NCBI RefSeq assembly: GCF_021183625.1
Contig: NZ_CP089214.1
Coordinates: forward strand, 3,410,001-3,474,000
Direction: 5' to 3'
DNA: 64,000 nt
From: Nocardia asteroides
GTDB taxonomy: Bacteria > Actinomycetota > Actinomycetes > Mycobacteriales > Mycobacteriaceae
Each line of letters begins with the position of its first letter. Within the stretch, counting starts at the first letter, position 1. Both the position numbers and the translations under genes were made by a program. This document shows positions 17,025-28,602 of the stretch, piece after piece. The notes beneath the pieces were generated by a model. That model had not been told where the DNA came from, did not search any database, and saw only the letters and a list, made by a program, of their open reading frames with translations.

Positions 17025-19103
17025 ATGGGGATGACCGGCAGCGTTGACCCCAGTGCAAGCGACCCCCACCTGTGGCTGGAGGAGGTCACCGACGAGGCGG
17101 TGCTGGACTGGGCGCGCGCCCGCAACGAGGTCACGGTGGAGCGGTTCGCCTCGTCGGACCGGTTCCACGGGCTGCAGCGCCGGATCCTGGACATGCTGGA
17201 CACCGACGCCAAGATCGCCTTCCCGAACCGGCGCGGCCGGTGGCTGTACAACTACTGGCGCGATGCGGGGCATCCGCGCGGGCTCTGGCGGCGTACCACC
17301 TTCGACGAGTATGCGGCTGGTTCGCCGGACTGGGACGTGCTGATCGACCTGGACGCGGTCGCCGCGGCCGAGGACGAGAACTGGGTGTGGGCGGGCGCGG
17401 TCGTGCTGCGCCCGGAGCAGAGCCGCGCGCTGATCAGCGTCTCCCGCGGCGGCGCGGACGCCAAGGTGGTGCGCGAGTTCGACCTGGAGACCAGGCGCTT
17501 CGTCGAGCCGGGTGCCGGGGGCTTCTTCCTGCCCGAGGCGAAGTCGAGGCTGAGCTGGATCGACCGGGACACCGTGTACGTCGGCACCGACTTCGGCCCC
17601 GGCTCGCTCACCGACTCCGGCTACCCGCGGATCGCGAAGCGCTGGCACCGCGGCACCCCGCTGGCCGAGGCGGTCACCGTGTTCGAGGGCGAGCCCGCGG
17701 ACATCTCGGTCTCGGCCGGGTACGACCGCACCCCCGGCTTCGAGCGGCACTACATCGCCAGGGCCACCGACTTCTACAACGAGGAGGTGTCGCTGCTCGC
17801 CCCGGACGGCACCCGCACCCGGATCGATGTGCCCACCGACGCCGACGTCTCCTGGTACCGGGACCGGCTGCTGGTCCGGCTCAAGTCGGCGTGGCGGCCC
17901 GCGCAGACCGAGTTCCCGGCCGGTGCGCTGCTGGTCGCCGAGCTCCCCGCCTTCCTCGACGGCGGCCGCGAGTTCGAGGTGCTCTTCGCCCCCGACCCGC
18001 ACACCGCCCTGTACGGCGTCGGCTGGACCGAGAACCACCTGCTGCTGGTGACGCTGCGCGACGTGCGCACCGAACTGCACGTGCTCACGCCGGGCCCGGA
18101 CGGCTGGCAGCGCAGCTCGCTCGCGGACACCCCGCCGATGTCGACCACCGGCATCTCGAACCTGGACCCGCTGGAGTCCGGTGACGAGTTCATGCTCACC
18201 ACCAGCGGCTTCACCACCCCGCCGACGCTGCTGGCGAGCTCGGTCGGCGGCGAGACGGTCGAGCTGGCCAGGGAGCCAGCGTTCTACGACGCCGCGGGCA
18301 TCGAGACCGAGCAGTTCTTCGCCACCTCGGACGACGGGACCGCGGTGCCCTACTTCGTGGTCAGGCACCGCGACCGGCGCGGCACCCCCGGCCCGGCCGT
18401 GATGTACGGGTACGGCGGCTTCGAGTCCTCCTACACCCCCGCCTACGCCGCCACCGCGGGCATGGGCTGGCTGGAGCAGGGCGGCACCTGGGTGGTCACC
18501 AATATCCGCGGCGGCGGCGAGTACGGGCCGGAGTGGCACACCTCGGTCCTGAAGGCGAACCGGCACAGGGTGTACGAGGATTTCGCCGCCATCGCCAGGG
18601 ACCTGGTCGCCCGCGGCATCACCACCGCCGACCAGCTCGGCGCGGTGGGCGGCAGCAACGGCGGGCTGCTGATGGGCGTCATGCTCACCCGCTACCCGGA
18701 GCTGTTCGGCGCCATCGTCTGCCGGGTGCCGCTGCTCGACATGAAGCGCTACCACCTGCTGCTGGCAGGCGCCTCCTGGGTGGCCGAGTACGGCGACCCG
18801 GACAAGCCGGAGGAGTGGGAGTACCTGAGCCGCTACTCGCCCTACCAGAACACCGACCCCGACCGCGCCTACCCGCCGATCCTGCTCACCTCCTCCACCA
18901 GGGACGACCGGGTGCATCCGGGGCACGCGCGCAAGATGGCGGCGCTGCTGGCGGAGCAGGGCCACCCGGTCTGGTACCACGAGAACATCGAGGGCGGGCA
19001 CGGCGGCGCGGCCGACAACAAGCAGTCGGCGTTCCAGACCGCGCTCATGTACGAGTTCTTCGGCACCATGCTGCGCGACGGCGAGAGCCCGGGGCGCGGC
19101 TGA
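17025..19103 (+). CDS. Prolyl oligopeptidase family serine peptidase (S9A)
   Basis: 692 residues, cytosolic (no signal peptide). An N-terminal DPHLWLEE motif is typical of S9A peptidases and is followed by a beta-propeller of about 370 residues. The alpha/beta-hydrolase domain contains GGFESSYTPAY, the nucleophile motif GGSNGG with Ser544, STRDDRVHPGHA (catalytic Asp) and GGHGGA (catalytic His), so the triad is intact. It should cleave short proline-containing peptides after Pro. A second ATG 6 nt later (17031) is equally possible as start. The next gene converges, one base from its stop. Confidence 0.92.
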   Translation: MGMTGSVDPSASDPHLWLEEVTDEAVLDWARARNEVTVERFASSDRFHGLQRRILDMLDTDAKIAFPNRRGRWLYNYWRDAGHPRGLWRRTTFDEYAAGSPDWDVLIDLDAVAAAEDENWVWAGAVVLRPEQSRALISVSRGGADAKVVREFDLETRRFVEPGAGGFFLPEAKSRLSWIDRDTVYVGTDFGPGSLTDSGYPRIAKRWHRGTPLAEAVTVFEGEPADISVSAGYDRTPGFERHYIARATDFYNEEVSLLAPDGTRTRIDVPTDADVSWYRDRLLVRLKSAWRPAQTEFPAGALLVAELPAFLDGGREFEVLFAPDPHTALYGVGWTENHLLLVTLRDVRTELHVLTPGPDGWQRSSLADTPPMSTTGISNLDPLESGDEFMLTTSGFTTPPTLLASSVGGETVELAREPAFYDAAGIETEQFFATSDDGTAVPYFVVRHRDRRGTPGPAVMYGYGGFESSYTPAYAATAGMGWLEQGGTWVVTNIRGGGEYGPEWHTSVLKANRHRVYEDFAAIARDLVARGITTADQLGAVGGSNGGLLMGVMLTRYPELFGAIVCRVPLLDMKRYHLLLAGASWVAEYGDPDKPEEWEYLSRYSPYQNTDPDRAYPPILLTSSTRDDRVHPGHARKMAALLAEQGHPVWYHENIEGGHGGAADNKQSAFQTALMYEFFGTMLRDGESPGRG

Positions 19104-19104
19104 A

Positions 19105-19968
19105 TCAGCGGTCGCGCAGCCACTTCTCGACCCGGTCGACGGTGCTGCCGCACTCCCGGATCCAGCCGTTGTGGCCAAGCCGCTCCGGCTGGGTCCAGGT
19201 GGTCACCTCGGCCGCGGGCAGCTTGCGCACCAGGTGCGCGGCCGAGGAGGCGGGGGCGATCTCGTCGCCGGTCATGGTGATCGAGAGGACCGGGAGCTTC
19301 AGCCTGCCGATCCGCTCCTCGTAGTCGATGTCCGCCCCCATCGGCACGAAGCGGCCGGTGCGGGCGAGCCGGGCCCAGTCCGAGATCAGCACCTTCGACT
19401 GCCTGCCGAACCCGGCCGGGCCGCCGATCCGATCGCCCGGCCAGTACCCGGCGACGCCCGCGGTGAGCGCGACCGCCGCTGTGCCGAGCAGCATTCCGGG
19501 GCCGGAGAGGCCGCGGAAGCCGCGGTGGTACGGGGTGCCGGAGGCGACCAGGATCAGCCCGCCGAGCCTGCCCCTGATCCGGGCCGCGTAGAGCACCGAG
19601 AGCTGGCCGCCGATGCTGTGCCCGAGCAGGTACGGGGTGCTCTGCGGGAAGCGGTTGCGGACCACCTGGAAGATCGCGGGGAAGTCGACGGAGACCAGTT
19701 CGTGGTAGCCGTAGGCGCTGTCCGCGTCCGGTTCGGGGCTGCTGTCGCCGTTGCCGCGCAATTCGCCGATGGCGGTGTCGAATCCGCGCGCGGCGAGGTC
19801 GCGCGCGACGGATTCGTAGTAGCCGCCTGGCACGCCGAGGCCGGGCACGATCACCACGGCCGGGCGCGGGGCGTCCGGCGTCACCGGGTGCCGGTGCGTG
19901 CCGACGGCGCCGAGCAGCCGCACCGGGACGGTCGAGCCGTCCGGCATCTGGATCGGAACGGTCTCCAT
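19105..19968 (-). CDS. Alpha/beta-hydrolase fold protein
   Basis: 287 residues, no signal peptide. The oxyanion region is VIVPGLGVPGGYYE, the nucleophile elbow is GHSIGG (Ser near residue 127) and a C-terminal GHNGW supplies the likely His. A hydrophobic segment near residues 165-185 (GMLLGTAAVALTAGVAGYW) forms the cap or lid. Similar proteins are annotated as serine aminopeptidase S33-type lipases; the substrate is unknown. TAGCGT ends 6 nt before the ATG, indicating a leaderless transcript. A TetR gene 19 nt upstream reads in the same direction. Confidence 0.82.
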   Translation of the reverse strand: METVPIQMPDGSTVPVRLLGAVGTHRHPVTPDAPRPAVVIVPGLGVPGGYYESVARDLAARGFDTAIGELRGNGDSSPEPDADSAYGYHELVSVDFPAIFQVVRNRFPQSTPYLLGHSIGGQLSVLYAARIRGRLGGLILVASGTPYHRGFRGLSGPGMLLGTAAVALTAGVAGYWPGDRIGGPAGFGRQSKVLISDWARLARTGRFVPMGADIDYEERIGRLKLPVLSITMTGDEIAPASSAAHLVRKLPAAEVTTWTQPERLGHNGWIRECGSTVDRVEKWLRDR

Positions 19969-19974
19969 ACCCGC

Positions 19975-19980
19975 ACGCTA
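19975..19980 (-). promoter_or_regulatory. -10 element (TAGCGT) of the alpha/beta-hydrolase gene
   Basis: TAGCGT ends exactly 6 nt before the ATG with no ribosome binding site, the leaderless pattern seen repeatedly in this window. It lies in the short gap after the upstream TetR gene, so the hydrolase may have its own promoter. Confidence 0.5.
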
Positions 19981-19987
19981 CCGCGCG

Positions 19988-20620
19988 TCAGGCCCGCACC
20001 GCCCCCAGGATCACCCGGCTCAGCACCGCGATGACGTCGTCGAGCGGAGGGCGCGGGTCGGCGCCGCTCCAGGCGTCGACCACGTAGTTCACCGCGCCGA
20101 TCACGGCGAGCACCCGCATGTCGTAGTCCCCGGACGGGACCTCGCCGCGGCCGGCCGCCGCCTCCACCGCGTCGGCCAGCATCGCGCCCCAGACCCGGCG
20201 CAGCTCCAGCCGGAACTTCTCCACCTTCGGCCCGGCGCCGACCACCTCGACCAGCGCAACCCGCGCCCGGCGCGGATCGGTGCCGATCGACTCGATGTAG
20301 GCGCGGGTGGCGGCGTCGATGCGGACCAGCGCGCTCGCATCCCCGGTCACCGCAAGGGCTTTGGTGACCGCGTCCCTGCACTCGCGGTCGATGTGTTCAT
20401 AGAGTTCGAGCAGCAGCGACTCGCGGCCGCTGAACTCCTCGTAGAACTGCCGCGAGGAGAGCCCGGCGTCCTTACAGATCGCGCCAACCGAACTGTTGGC
20501 GTACCCGTCCCTGGCGAATACCGTCAGCCCCGATTCCAGAAAACGCGCACGCCGTTGACGTTGCCGGTCCTCGACGGGCTGCCCGGCATACATACGCCCC
20601 GTATTCGCATCCTGTGACAT
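19988..20620 (-). CDS. TetR-family transcriptional regulator
   Basis: 210 residues from the ATG at 20620. HTH: FLESGLTVFARDGYANSSVGAICKDAGLSSRQFYEEF. The C-terminal domain is of the common actinobacterial TetR type. A start 13 codons upstream (20659) is possible but would place the initiation codon inside the loop of a 13-bp hairpin and has no ribosome binding site; TATTGT ends 8 nt before 20620. It directly precedes the alpha/beta-hydrolase gene and is the likely regulator of that lipid- or ester-related gene. Confidence 0.87.
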   Translation of the reverse strand: MSQDANTGRMYAGQPVEDRQRQRRARFLESGLTVFARDGYANSSVGAICKDAGLSSRQFYEEFSGRESLLLELYEHIDRECRDAVTKALAVTGDASALVRIDAATRAYIESIGTDPRRARVALVEVVGAGPKVEKFRLELRRVWGAMLADAVEAAAGRGEVPSGDYDMRVLAVIGAVNYVVDAWSGADPRPPLDDVIAVLSRVILGAVRA

Positions 20621-20637
20621 CGCCGCAGACAATACAG

Positions 20638-20711
20638 AAGGGCCCGATCCCCTCGTCATGGATCAGGCCCTTCGCCCGAACCTCCGGCCAACCGCGCGTT
20701 AGCCGGAAGTT
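20638..20711 (-). ncRNA. Tandem long hairpins, possible structured leader or small RNA
   Basis: The first hairpin pairs 20660-20672 with 20638-20650 (13 bp, loop of 9). The second pairs 20679-20692 with 20698-20711 (14 bp, GCGCG loop). In plus-strand RNA both contain C-A mismatches, but in minus-strand RNA every one of these becomes a G-U pair, giving complete stems. This suggests selection on a minus-strand transcript, either the leader of the TetR gene or a separate small RNA. The family is not recognised. Confidence 0.4.
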
Positions 20712-20911
20712 GGCAGTGCGACGGCTAATCCATGGGCCTCCCGAACAGCGTGGGTACCGGGCGTTTGCCGATCAGAGGTTACGCACCGCGCCGGAATTCC
20801 GGGGCGGATTTTGACGGAGTTTCTTAGATTTTTTTCGGAAGCAAGCGCGGGAATGCCCGAAGGGCGTTCGCCCGGACCGAATGGGAGTGCGGCGAAATAG
20901 GTCCGGCTGCC

Positions 20912-20917
20912 TAGGCT
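20912..20917 (+). promoter_or_regulatory. -10 element (TAGGCT) of the ZIP gene
   Basis: TAGGCT ends 6 nt before the ATG, with no Shine-Dalgarno sequence in between. This fits leaderless transcription starting at or next to the ATG. Confidence 0.5.
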
Positions 20918-20923
20918 GAGCGC

Positions 20924-21613
20924 ATGGGAACCGCACTGCTCTTCGGCCTCGGCACCGCTGTGCCGTTGGTGCTCGGCGCATTCGTCGGGCTGCGCTGGTC
21001 GCTGCCGAAACAGGTACTCGCGACGCTCATGGCGTTCGGCGCGGGGACCATGATCGCCGCGGTCTCCGAGGAACTCTTCGGCCCCGCTTTCGGCCAGGCC
21101 GGGGTCACCGTCGCCGGGCTCGCGCTCTTCGCCGGGGCCGGGCTCTACGTCGGCGCCAACCACCTGCTGGAGACGCGGCTCGGGGCGAGCGCCGTCGGCG
21201 GGGCGCTCATGCTCGGCACCGTGCTGGACGGGGTCCCGGAGAACACCGCGCTCGGCGTCACGCTGACCGAGTCCGGCGGGCTGGTGCTGCTGGTCGCCAT
21301 CGCGGTCGGCAACGTCCCCGAGGCGATCAGCGGCTCCGCCCTGCTGCGCCGGGACAAGAACTTCCCGCCGCGCCGCGCCCTCCTGCTCTGGACCGCGACC
21401 GGCATCGTCCTGGTCGCGGTCACCGTCGTCGGATACCTGCTCTCCGACAACCTCTCCGCCACCAGCATCAGCACCGTCCAGGCCTTCGCGGGCGGCGCCA
21501 CCATCGCCGTGCTCGCCGATTCCCTCATGCCGGAGGCGTACCGCGAGGGCGGCTGGTGGGTCGGGCTCGCCACCGCCGCGGGGTTCCTGGTCGCCTTCGT
21601 CCTCGGCGGGTAG
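20924..21613 (+). CDS. ZIP-family divalent metal transporter
   Basis: 229 residues with about seven to eight hydrophobic helices. Helix 4 carries LDGVPENTALG and helix 5 carries VGNVPEAISG, the two conserved metal-binding helices of ZIP proteins. The usual His of helix 4 is replaced (DGVPEN), as in many bacterial ZIPs of the GufA type. It should move zinc or iron into or out of the cytoplasm; direction and metal cannot be told. No metalloregulator site was recognised upstream. It converges on groEL2 across a strong terminator. Confidence 0.85.
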   Translation: MGTALLFGLGTAVPLVLGAFVGLRWSLPKQVLATLMAFGAGTMIAAVSEELFGPAFGQAGVTVAGLALFAGAGLYVGANHLLETRLGASAVGGALMLGTVLDGVPENTALGVTLTESGGLVLLVAIAVGNVPEAISGSALLRRDKNFPPRRALLLWTATGIVLVAVTVVGYLLSDNLSATSISTVQAFAGGATIAVLADSLMPEAYREGGWWVGLATAAGFLVAFVLGG

Positions 21614-21618
21614 AAACG

Positions 21619-21652
21619 CCGGAAGCCGGCCCCCGAGGGGACCGGCTTCCGG
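21619..21652. terminator. Bidirectional hairpin terminator between ZIP gene and groEL2
   Basis: A perfect 11-bp stem (CCGGAAGCCGG paired with CCGGCTTCCGG) is extended by CCCC/GGGG inside the loop. It starts 5 nt after the ZIP stop and 16 nt beyond the groEL2 stop, so it can serve both converging genes. Confidence 0.8.
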
Positions 21653-21668
21653 AGCGGGAGAGGCGGAC

Positions 21669-23357
<1,689 letters not shown>

Positions 23358-23429
23358 TTACGCTGGCCAGGTTCGGTGCCCGCGACGGACGACCGGGGGT
23401 GTCGAGGTACCCGGTCTCACCGTCCCGAC

Positions 23430-23456
23430 CTGGCACTCGCCTGTGGTGAGTGCCAA
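23430..23456 (-). promoter_or_regulatory. CIRCE operator (HrcA site), promoter-distal copy
   Basis: TGGCACTC and GAGTGCCA flank exactly 9 nt (23439-23447), the CIRCE arrangement GCACTC-N9-GAGTGC bound by the heat-shock repressor HrcA. It lies in the long leader of groEL2, downstream of the presumed transcription start. Confidence 0.88.
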
Positions 23457-23461
23457 CGCCA

Positions 23462-23490
23462 TTTCTAGCACTCGAGCATGCCGAGTGCAA
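23462..23490 (-). promoter_or_regulatory. groEL2 promoter overlapping a second CIRCE operator
   Basis: Reading leftwards, TTGCAC (23490-23485), a 17-bp spacer and TAGAAA (23467-23462) form a good housekeeping promoter. The same bases contain TAGCACTC-N9-GAGTGCAA (23466-23490), a second CIRCE element, so HrcA would cover both -35 and -10. The message would carry a leader of about 160 nt. Confidence 0.85.
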
Positions 23491-23501
23491 GGTTACCGGG
23501 T

Positions 23502-23816
23502 TCAGCCGGGGTAGCCGGGGATCCACTGCCGGTCGTCGATGCGCAGCAGCAGGGCCACGAAGGCGTCCACCCGGCGCTGCTCCGGATCGCGCGGCTCCTC
23601 GTTCTCCACGGTGACCAGCTCCGCGTCGTGCAGCAGCAGCTCGGCCTCCACCCGCATGATCGCCCGGATGAAGGGCGGGGCGACCTCGGGCGGCAGATCA
23701 CCGTTGACGATGTACTCGCCGTCCGGGCCGGATTCGGTGGACACGTAGGTCAGCGCGCGGACCAGATCCGCTCGCCGCTCCCCCGCCACCAGGTCGGAAT
23801 CCGGGTCATCCGCCAT
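23502..23816 (-). CDS. Conserved hypothetical protein, small and acidic
   Basis: 104 residues with many Asp and Glu, no membrane segment and no recognisable motif. The sequence is mostly helical by eye ([29 protein letters not shown]) with Trp near the C-terminus ([10 protein letters not shown]). Located immediately upstream of the groEL2 promoter in the same direction, its 3' end lies 11 nt from the -35. TAAGAT ends 6 nt before the ATG, supporting a real, leaderless gene. No function can be proposed. Confidence 0.7.
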   Translation of the reverse strand: MADDPDSDLVAGERRADLVRALTYVSTESGPDGEYIVNGDLPPEVAPPFIRAIMRVEAELLLHDAELVTVENEEPRDPEQRRVDAFVALLLRIDDRQWIPGYPG

Positions 23817-23822
23817 TGCTAT

Positions 23823-23828
23823 ATCTTA
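23823..23828 (-). promoter_or_regulatory. -10 element (TAAGAT) of the small hypothetical gene
   Basis: TAAGAT ends 6 nt before the ATG at 23816, within an AT-rich patch that stands out from the flanking GC-rich DNA. Leaderless start predicted. Confidence 0.55.
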
Positions 23829-23888
23829 TCCGGCTCGGGCCGGAATGCCGGGTGGGCGACGCGGCGGGCCGGTACCGGAGGTCCCGCC

Positions 23889-23894
23889 TACAGT
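23889..23894 (+). promoter_or_regulatory. -10 element (TACAGT) of the SUFU-domain gene
   Basis: TACAGT ends 6 nt before the GTG at 23901, matching the leaderless spacing seen elsewhere in the window. Confidence 0.45.
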
Positions 23895-23900
23895 GGCGAG

Positions 23901-24533
23901 GTGAGTGAAAAACCCGGCCGTCCCGACGTCACGGGGGCATTGGCGCGGCTCTACGCCGACGCGGTGCCGGTGTACTGGGCGGGCGATAATCCCTGGTCGA
24001 CGGGGGGAACCGAGCCACTGGACGGCATCTCGGCCTACCGTCGAAGCGCCCCGATGCCGCACTGGCACTACGCGACCCACGGCCTCTCCGCGATCTTCGA
24101 ACACGGCCAGCGTTTCGAGTTCACCATGCGGGTGCTGAGCACTGCCGAGGCGACCGAGCCGCCGCAGTGGCCGGTGGATTTCCTGCAGAACCTGAGCCGG
24201 TTCGTCTTCCAGTCCGGGGAGTGGTTCGAGCCGGGCGACGCGGTGAAGTCGGCGGTGCCGTTGGGCGCGCCGGACTCCGCGCTGCGCGCCGCCGGCTTCG
24301 TGCCGGACCCGGAGCTCGGCACCGTCGGCGGGCTGATGTTCCTGCAGATCGTGGGGTTGACCACGGCCGAGTACCGGACCGCGCGCGGCCGCGACCTGCT
24401 CGACCTGCTGGCCAGGCTGGAGCCGTCGCTGCCGCTGTACGTCACCGACGTCACCCGCGATTCGCTGGTGCCGGAGCCGCCGCCCGCGGCGCGCTGGCCG
24501 CGCTGGGGCGGGGGTCTGGCGGGCAGGTCGTGA
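23901..24533 (+). CDS. Suppressor-of-fused (SUFU) domain protein
   Basis: 210 residues from a [26 protein letters not shown] and [20 protein letters not shown] match the core of SUFU-like domains, which in bacteria occur as stand-alone proteins or as immunity proteins of polymorphic toxins. [22 protein letters not shown] and FLQIVGLT complete the domain. The open frame upstream to 23478 overlaps the opposite-strand gene and is not used. No toxin gene is nearby, so an immunity role is not supported. Closely followed by nadE (about 23 nt). Confidence 0.82.
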   Translation: MSEKPGRPDVTGALARLYADAVPVYWAGDNPWSTGGTEPLDGISAYRRSAPMPHWHYATHGLSAIFEHGQRFEFTMRVLSTAEATEPPQWPVDFLQNLSRFVFQSGEWFEPGDAVKSAVPLGAPDSALRAAGFVPDPELGTVGGLMFLQIVGLTTAEYRTARGRDLLDLLARLEPSLPLYVTDVTRDSLVPEPPPAARWPRWGGGLAGRS

Positions 24534-24556
24534 CGGCGCCGGGAAAGATGAGCGCC

Positions 24557-26604
<2,048 letters not shown>

Positions 26605-26608
<4 letters not shown>

Positions 26609-27312
26609 CCGCCGAGCCCGGCCAGGATCTCCAGCAGGTGCGTTTCCACCCGCGCCTTCTCCAGCCCGGCCCCGCTGAGCACGCCGGTGCCGTTCTCCTG
26701 CTCCAGCAGCGCGAGCAGCACGTGCTCGGTGCCGACGTAGTTGTGGCCGAGCCGGACCGCCTCGCGGAAGGTGAGTTCGAGCGCCTTCTTGGACTCGGCG
26801 TCGAAGGGGATGAGCGCCGGGATCGGCTCGCCGCTCGGCTCCGGCAGTGCTGCCGCGGCGGCCGCGGCAACGGCGTCGAGGGTGACCCCCTGGGTCTCGA
26901 TCTCCTTCGCGGCGAGCCCTTCGGGCTCGGTGAGCAGCCCGAGCACCAGGTGCGGCAGCCCGATCACGGTGTGGCCGGAGTTGCGCGCCGCCTCCTGCGA
27001 GGCGGCGACGGCGCTGCGGGCGCGCGGGGTGAAGCGGGCGAAGCCGGCGGCCGGGTCGAGCCCGGCGTCCTCCGGCCCCTTCGGCACGAAGCGCTTCTGC
27101 GCGGCCTGCTTGCTGACGCCCATGCTGGCGCCGATATCGGTCCAGGAGGCGCCGGAGCGGCGGGCCTGGTCGACGAAGTGGCCGATCAGGTGATCGGCCA
27201 CCTCGCCGAGCGTTCCCGCGGTCACCACCGCGTCGGAGAGTTGTTCCAGGACATCGTCGGGGCGGGCCTTCTTGATGCCGTCGATCAGGTCGTCGAGTCG
27301 TACGTTCGTCAT
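26605..27312 (-). CDS. HTH-Clp_N protein: DNA-binding domain fused to Clp N-terminal repeats, no ATPase
   Basis: 235 residues. Residues 56-75 ([20 protein letters not shown]) form a clear helix-turn-helix. The rest comprises two ClpC/ClpA N-domain repeats ([20 protein letters not shown] with [34 protein letters not shown] with [14 protein letters not shown]). No AAA+ module follows, so it cannot unfold proteins itself. Clp N-domains bind substrates and adaptors, so this looks like a regulator that senses Clp clients or phospho-arginine-like marks. It is transcribed from a leaderless promoter covered by two identical palindromes, hinting at autoregulation. Confidence 0.85.
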
Positions 27313-27313
27313 G

Positions 27314-27360
27314 CGTCAACCATAGGTTGACGATGCTCGTTCGTCAACTCTCGGTTGACG
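27314..27360 (-). promoter_or_regulatory. Twin 19-bp palindromic operators over a leaderless promoter
   Basis: CGTCAAC-N5-GTTGACG occurs twice, at 27314-27332 and 27342-27360, with all arm bases identical and centres 28 bp apart. Reading leftwards, TTGACG (27347-27342) and TATGGT (27324-27319) are -35 and -10 with a 17-bp spacer, and the ATG follows after 6 nt. The upstream palindrome overlaps the -35 and the downstream one covers the -10. Confidence 0.85.
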
Positions 27361-27361
27361 A

Positions 27362-28459
27362 TCAGAGCCCGGCGGGCAGCCCCGCCTGCCTGGCGGCGAA
27401 GCGCACGATCCGCTCCTTGAGCCAGGCGCCCGGCCTGCCGGTGACCACGAGGCGGGCGGGCGAGTCGTCGGCGTGCACCACGTGCAGCAGGCCGTCGCCG
27501 CGGCCGAGGCTGTAGCACTGCACCTGGTAGCGGAAGCGGAACTCGCGCGGCTCGGCGCCGCGCGCCCGCGCGCCGATGGCGGTCGCGGCGTAACCGCCCT
27601 GCGGCAGCGCGGTGGCGCAGGCCATCCGGAGCTGCCTGCCGTCCGGGCCCGCGGTGGCGGCGGCGTCGCCGACGGCGTAGACGTCCGGGTGCGAGAGCGA
27701 GCGCAGGGTGGCGTCGGTGCGCACCCGGCCGGAGCCGTCCACCGCGAGCCCGGCCGCAGCGGCCAGCGGCGGCACACGGAAGCCGGTGGTCCAGAGGACG
27801 GCGTCGCCCGCCACCTCGGTGCCGTCGGCCAGCCGGACCCCGGCGGCGGTCACCGCGGTGACCTTGGCGTCGGTGCGCACCTCGACGCCGAGCCGGTCGA
27901 GCACCCGGCGCACGTGCGCGCGGGCGCGGGGTGAGAGCGCGGCCATCGGCTCGTCCGCGCCGAGCAGCAGCACCCGCAGGCCGGGGCGGGTCTCGGCGAG
28001 TTCGGTGGCGAGCTCGACGCCGGTCGCGCCCGCGCCGACCACGAGGGCGAGGCCGGTCGGCGGGGCGGCGTCGGCGAGATCCTCCGGGGTGGCGACGGCC
28101 AGCGCGTGCTCGGCGGCGCCGGGCACGTCGGCGGTGCCCGCGGCCGAGCCGAGCGCGTAGACCAGGGTGTCGTAGGGCAGCGCGGCGCCGTCGGCTGTCC
28201 GGACCTCGCGCGCGTCGAGATCCAGCTCGACGGCCCTGCCGTGCACGAAGCGGATCCCCCTGCGGCCGAGGAGCTCGGCGAGGTCCCACTCCGGGATGGC
28301 CTGCCCGGCGGCGCGCTGGTGCAGCCGGACCCGCTCGACGAAGCGGGCGCGGGCGTCGAGCACGGTGATCTCCGCGCCGGGGAGGGTGCGGACCAGTTTG
28401 TTGGCGGCGATGAGCCCGGCGTAGCCGGCGCCGAGTACGACGATGCGTCGAGTGGTCAT
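27362..28459 (-). CDS. NAD(P)/FAD-dependent oxidoreductase (NDH-2-like)
   Basis: 365 residues. It starts TTRRIVVLGAGYAGLIAANKL, the FAD-binding Rossmann motif, with VVGAGATGVELATELAE near residue 150 for NAD(P) and YAVGDAAA near residue 278 for the FAD ribityl. The pattern is that of type II NADH dehydrogenases or AIF-like flavoproteins, but the C-terminal membrane-binding helices are short. GAGGAG lies 8 nt upstream of the ATG at 28459, which rules out the longer frame. Located downstream of sigJ in the same direction, the common arrangement for an ECF41 target gene. Confidence 0.85.
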   Translation of the reverse strand: MTTRRIVVLGAGYAGLIAANKLVRTLPGAEITVLDARARFVERVRLHQRAAGQAIPEWDLAELLGRRGIRFVHGRAVELDLDAREVRTADGAALPYDTLVYALGSAAGTADVPGAAEHALAVATPEDLADAAPPTGLALVVGAGATGVELATELAETRPGLRVLLLGADEPMAALSPRARAHVRRVLDRLGVEVRTDAKVTAVTAAGVRLADGTEVAGDAVLWTTGFRVPPLAAAAGLAVDGSGRVRTDATLRSLSHPDVYAVGDAAATAGPDGRQLRMACATALPQGGYAATAIGARARGAEPREFRFRYQVQCYSLGRGDGLLHVVHADDSPARLVVTGRPGAWLKERIVRFAARQAGLPAGL

Positions 28460-28602
28460 GATGTGGCTCCTCTGGCAGAGCTGCGGGATACCCCGCACCC
28501 CGGGCCGGTCGCGCGGTGCGGCACCGCGGCGGCCGCTCGGGCCTGACACCATTCAGACCGGGCAGCCGCCGCCGAGCTGACAAGTTCCGGCTGTGAACCC
28601 GG

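Larger units (their letters stand above)
20621..20923. other. 303-bp intergenic region with two long hairpins and a T-tract
   Basis: No credible coding sequence. It holds two adjacent long inverted repeats (20638-20672 and 20679-20711), a T7 tract at 20829-20835, a GGGCG-TT-CGCCC hairpin (20862-20873) and, at the right end, the promoter of the ZIP gene. It separates divergent TetR and ZIP genes. Confidence 0.7.

Noticed and set aside
23901-24533. Immunity protein of a polymorphic toxin system (SUFU domain)
   Set aside because: No toxin, secretion or repeat-containing gene is adjacent; the next gene is nadE.
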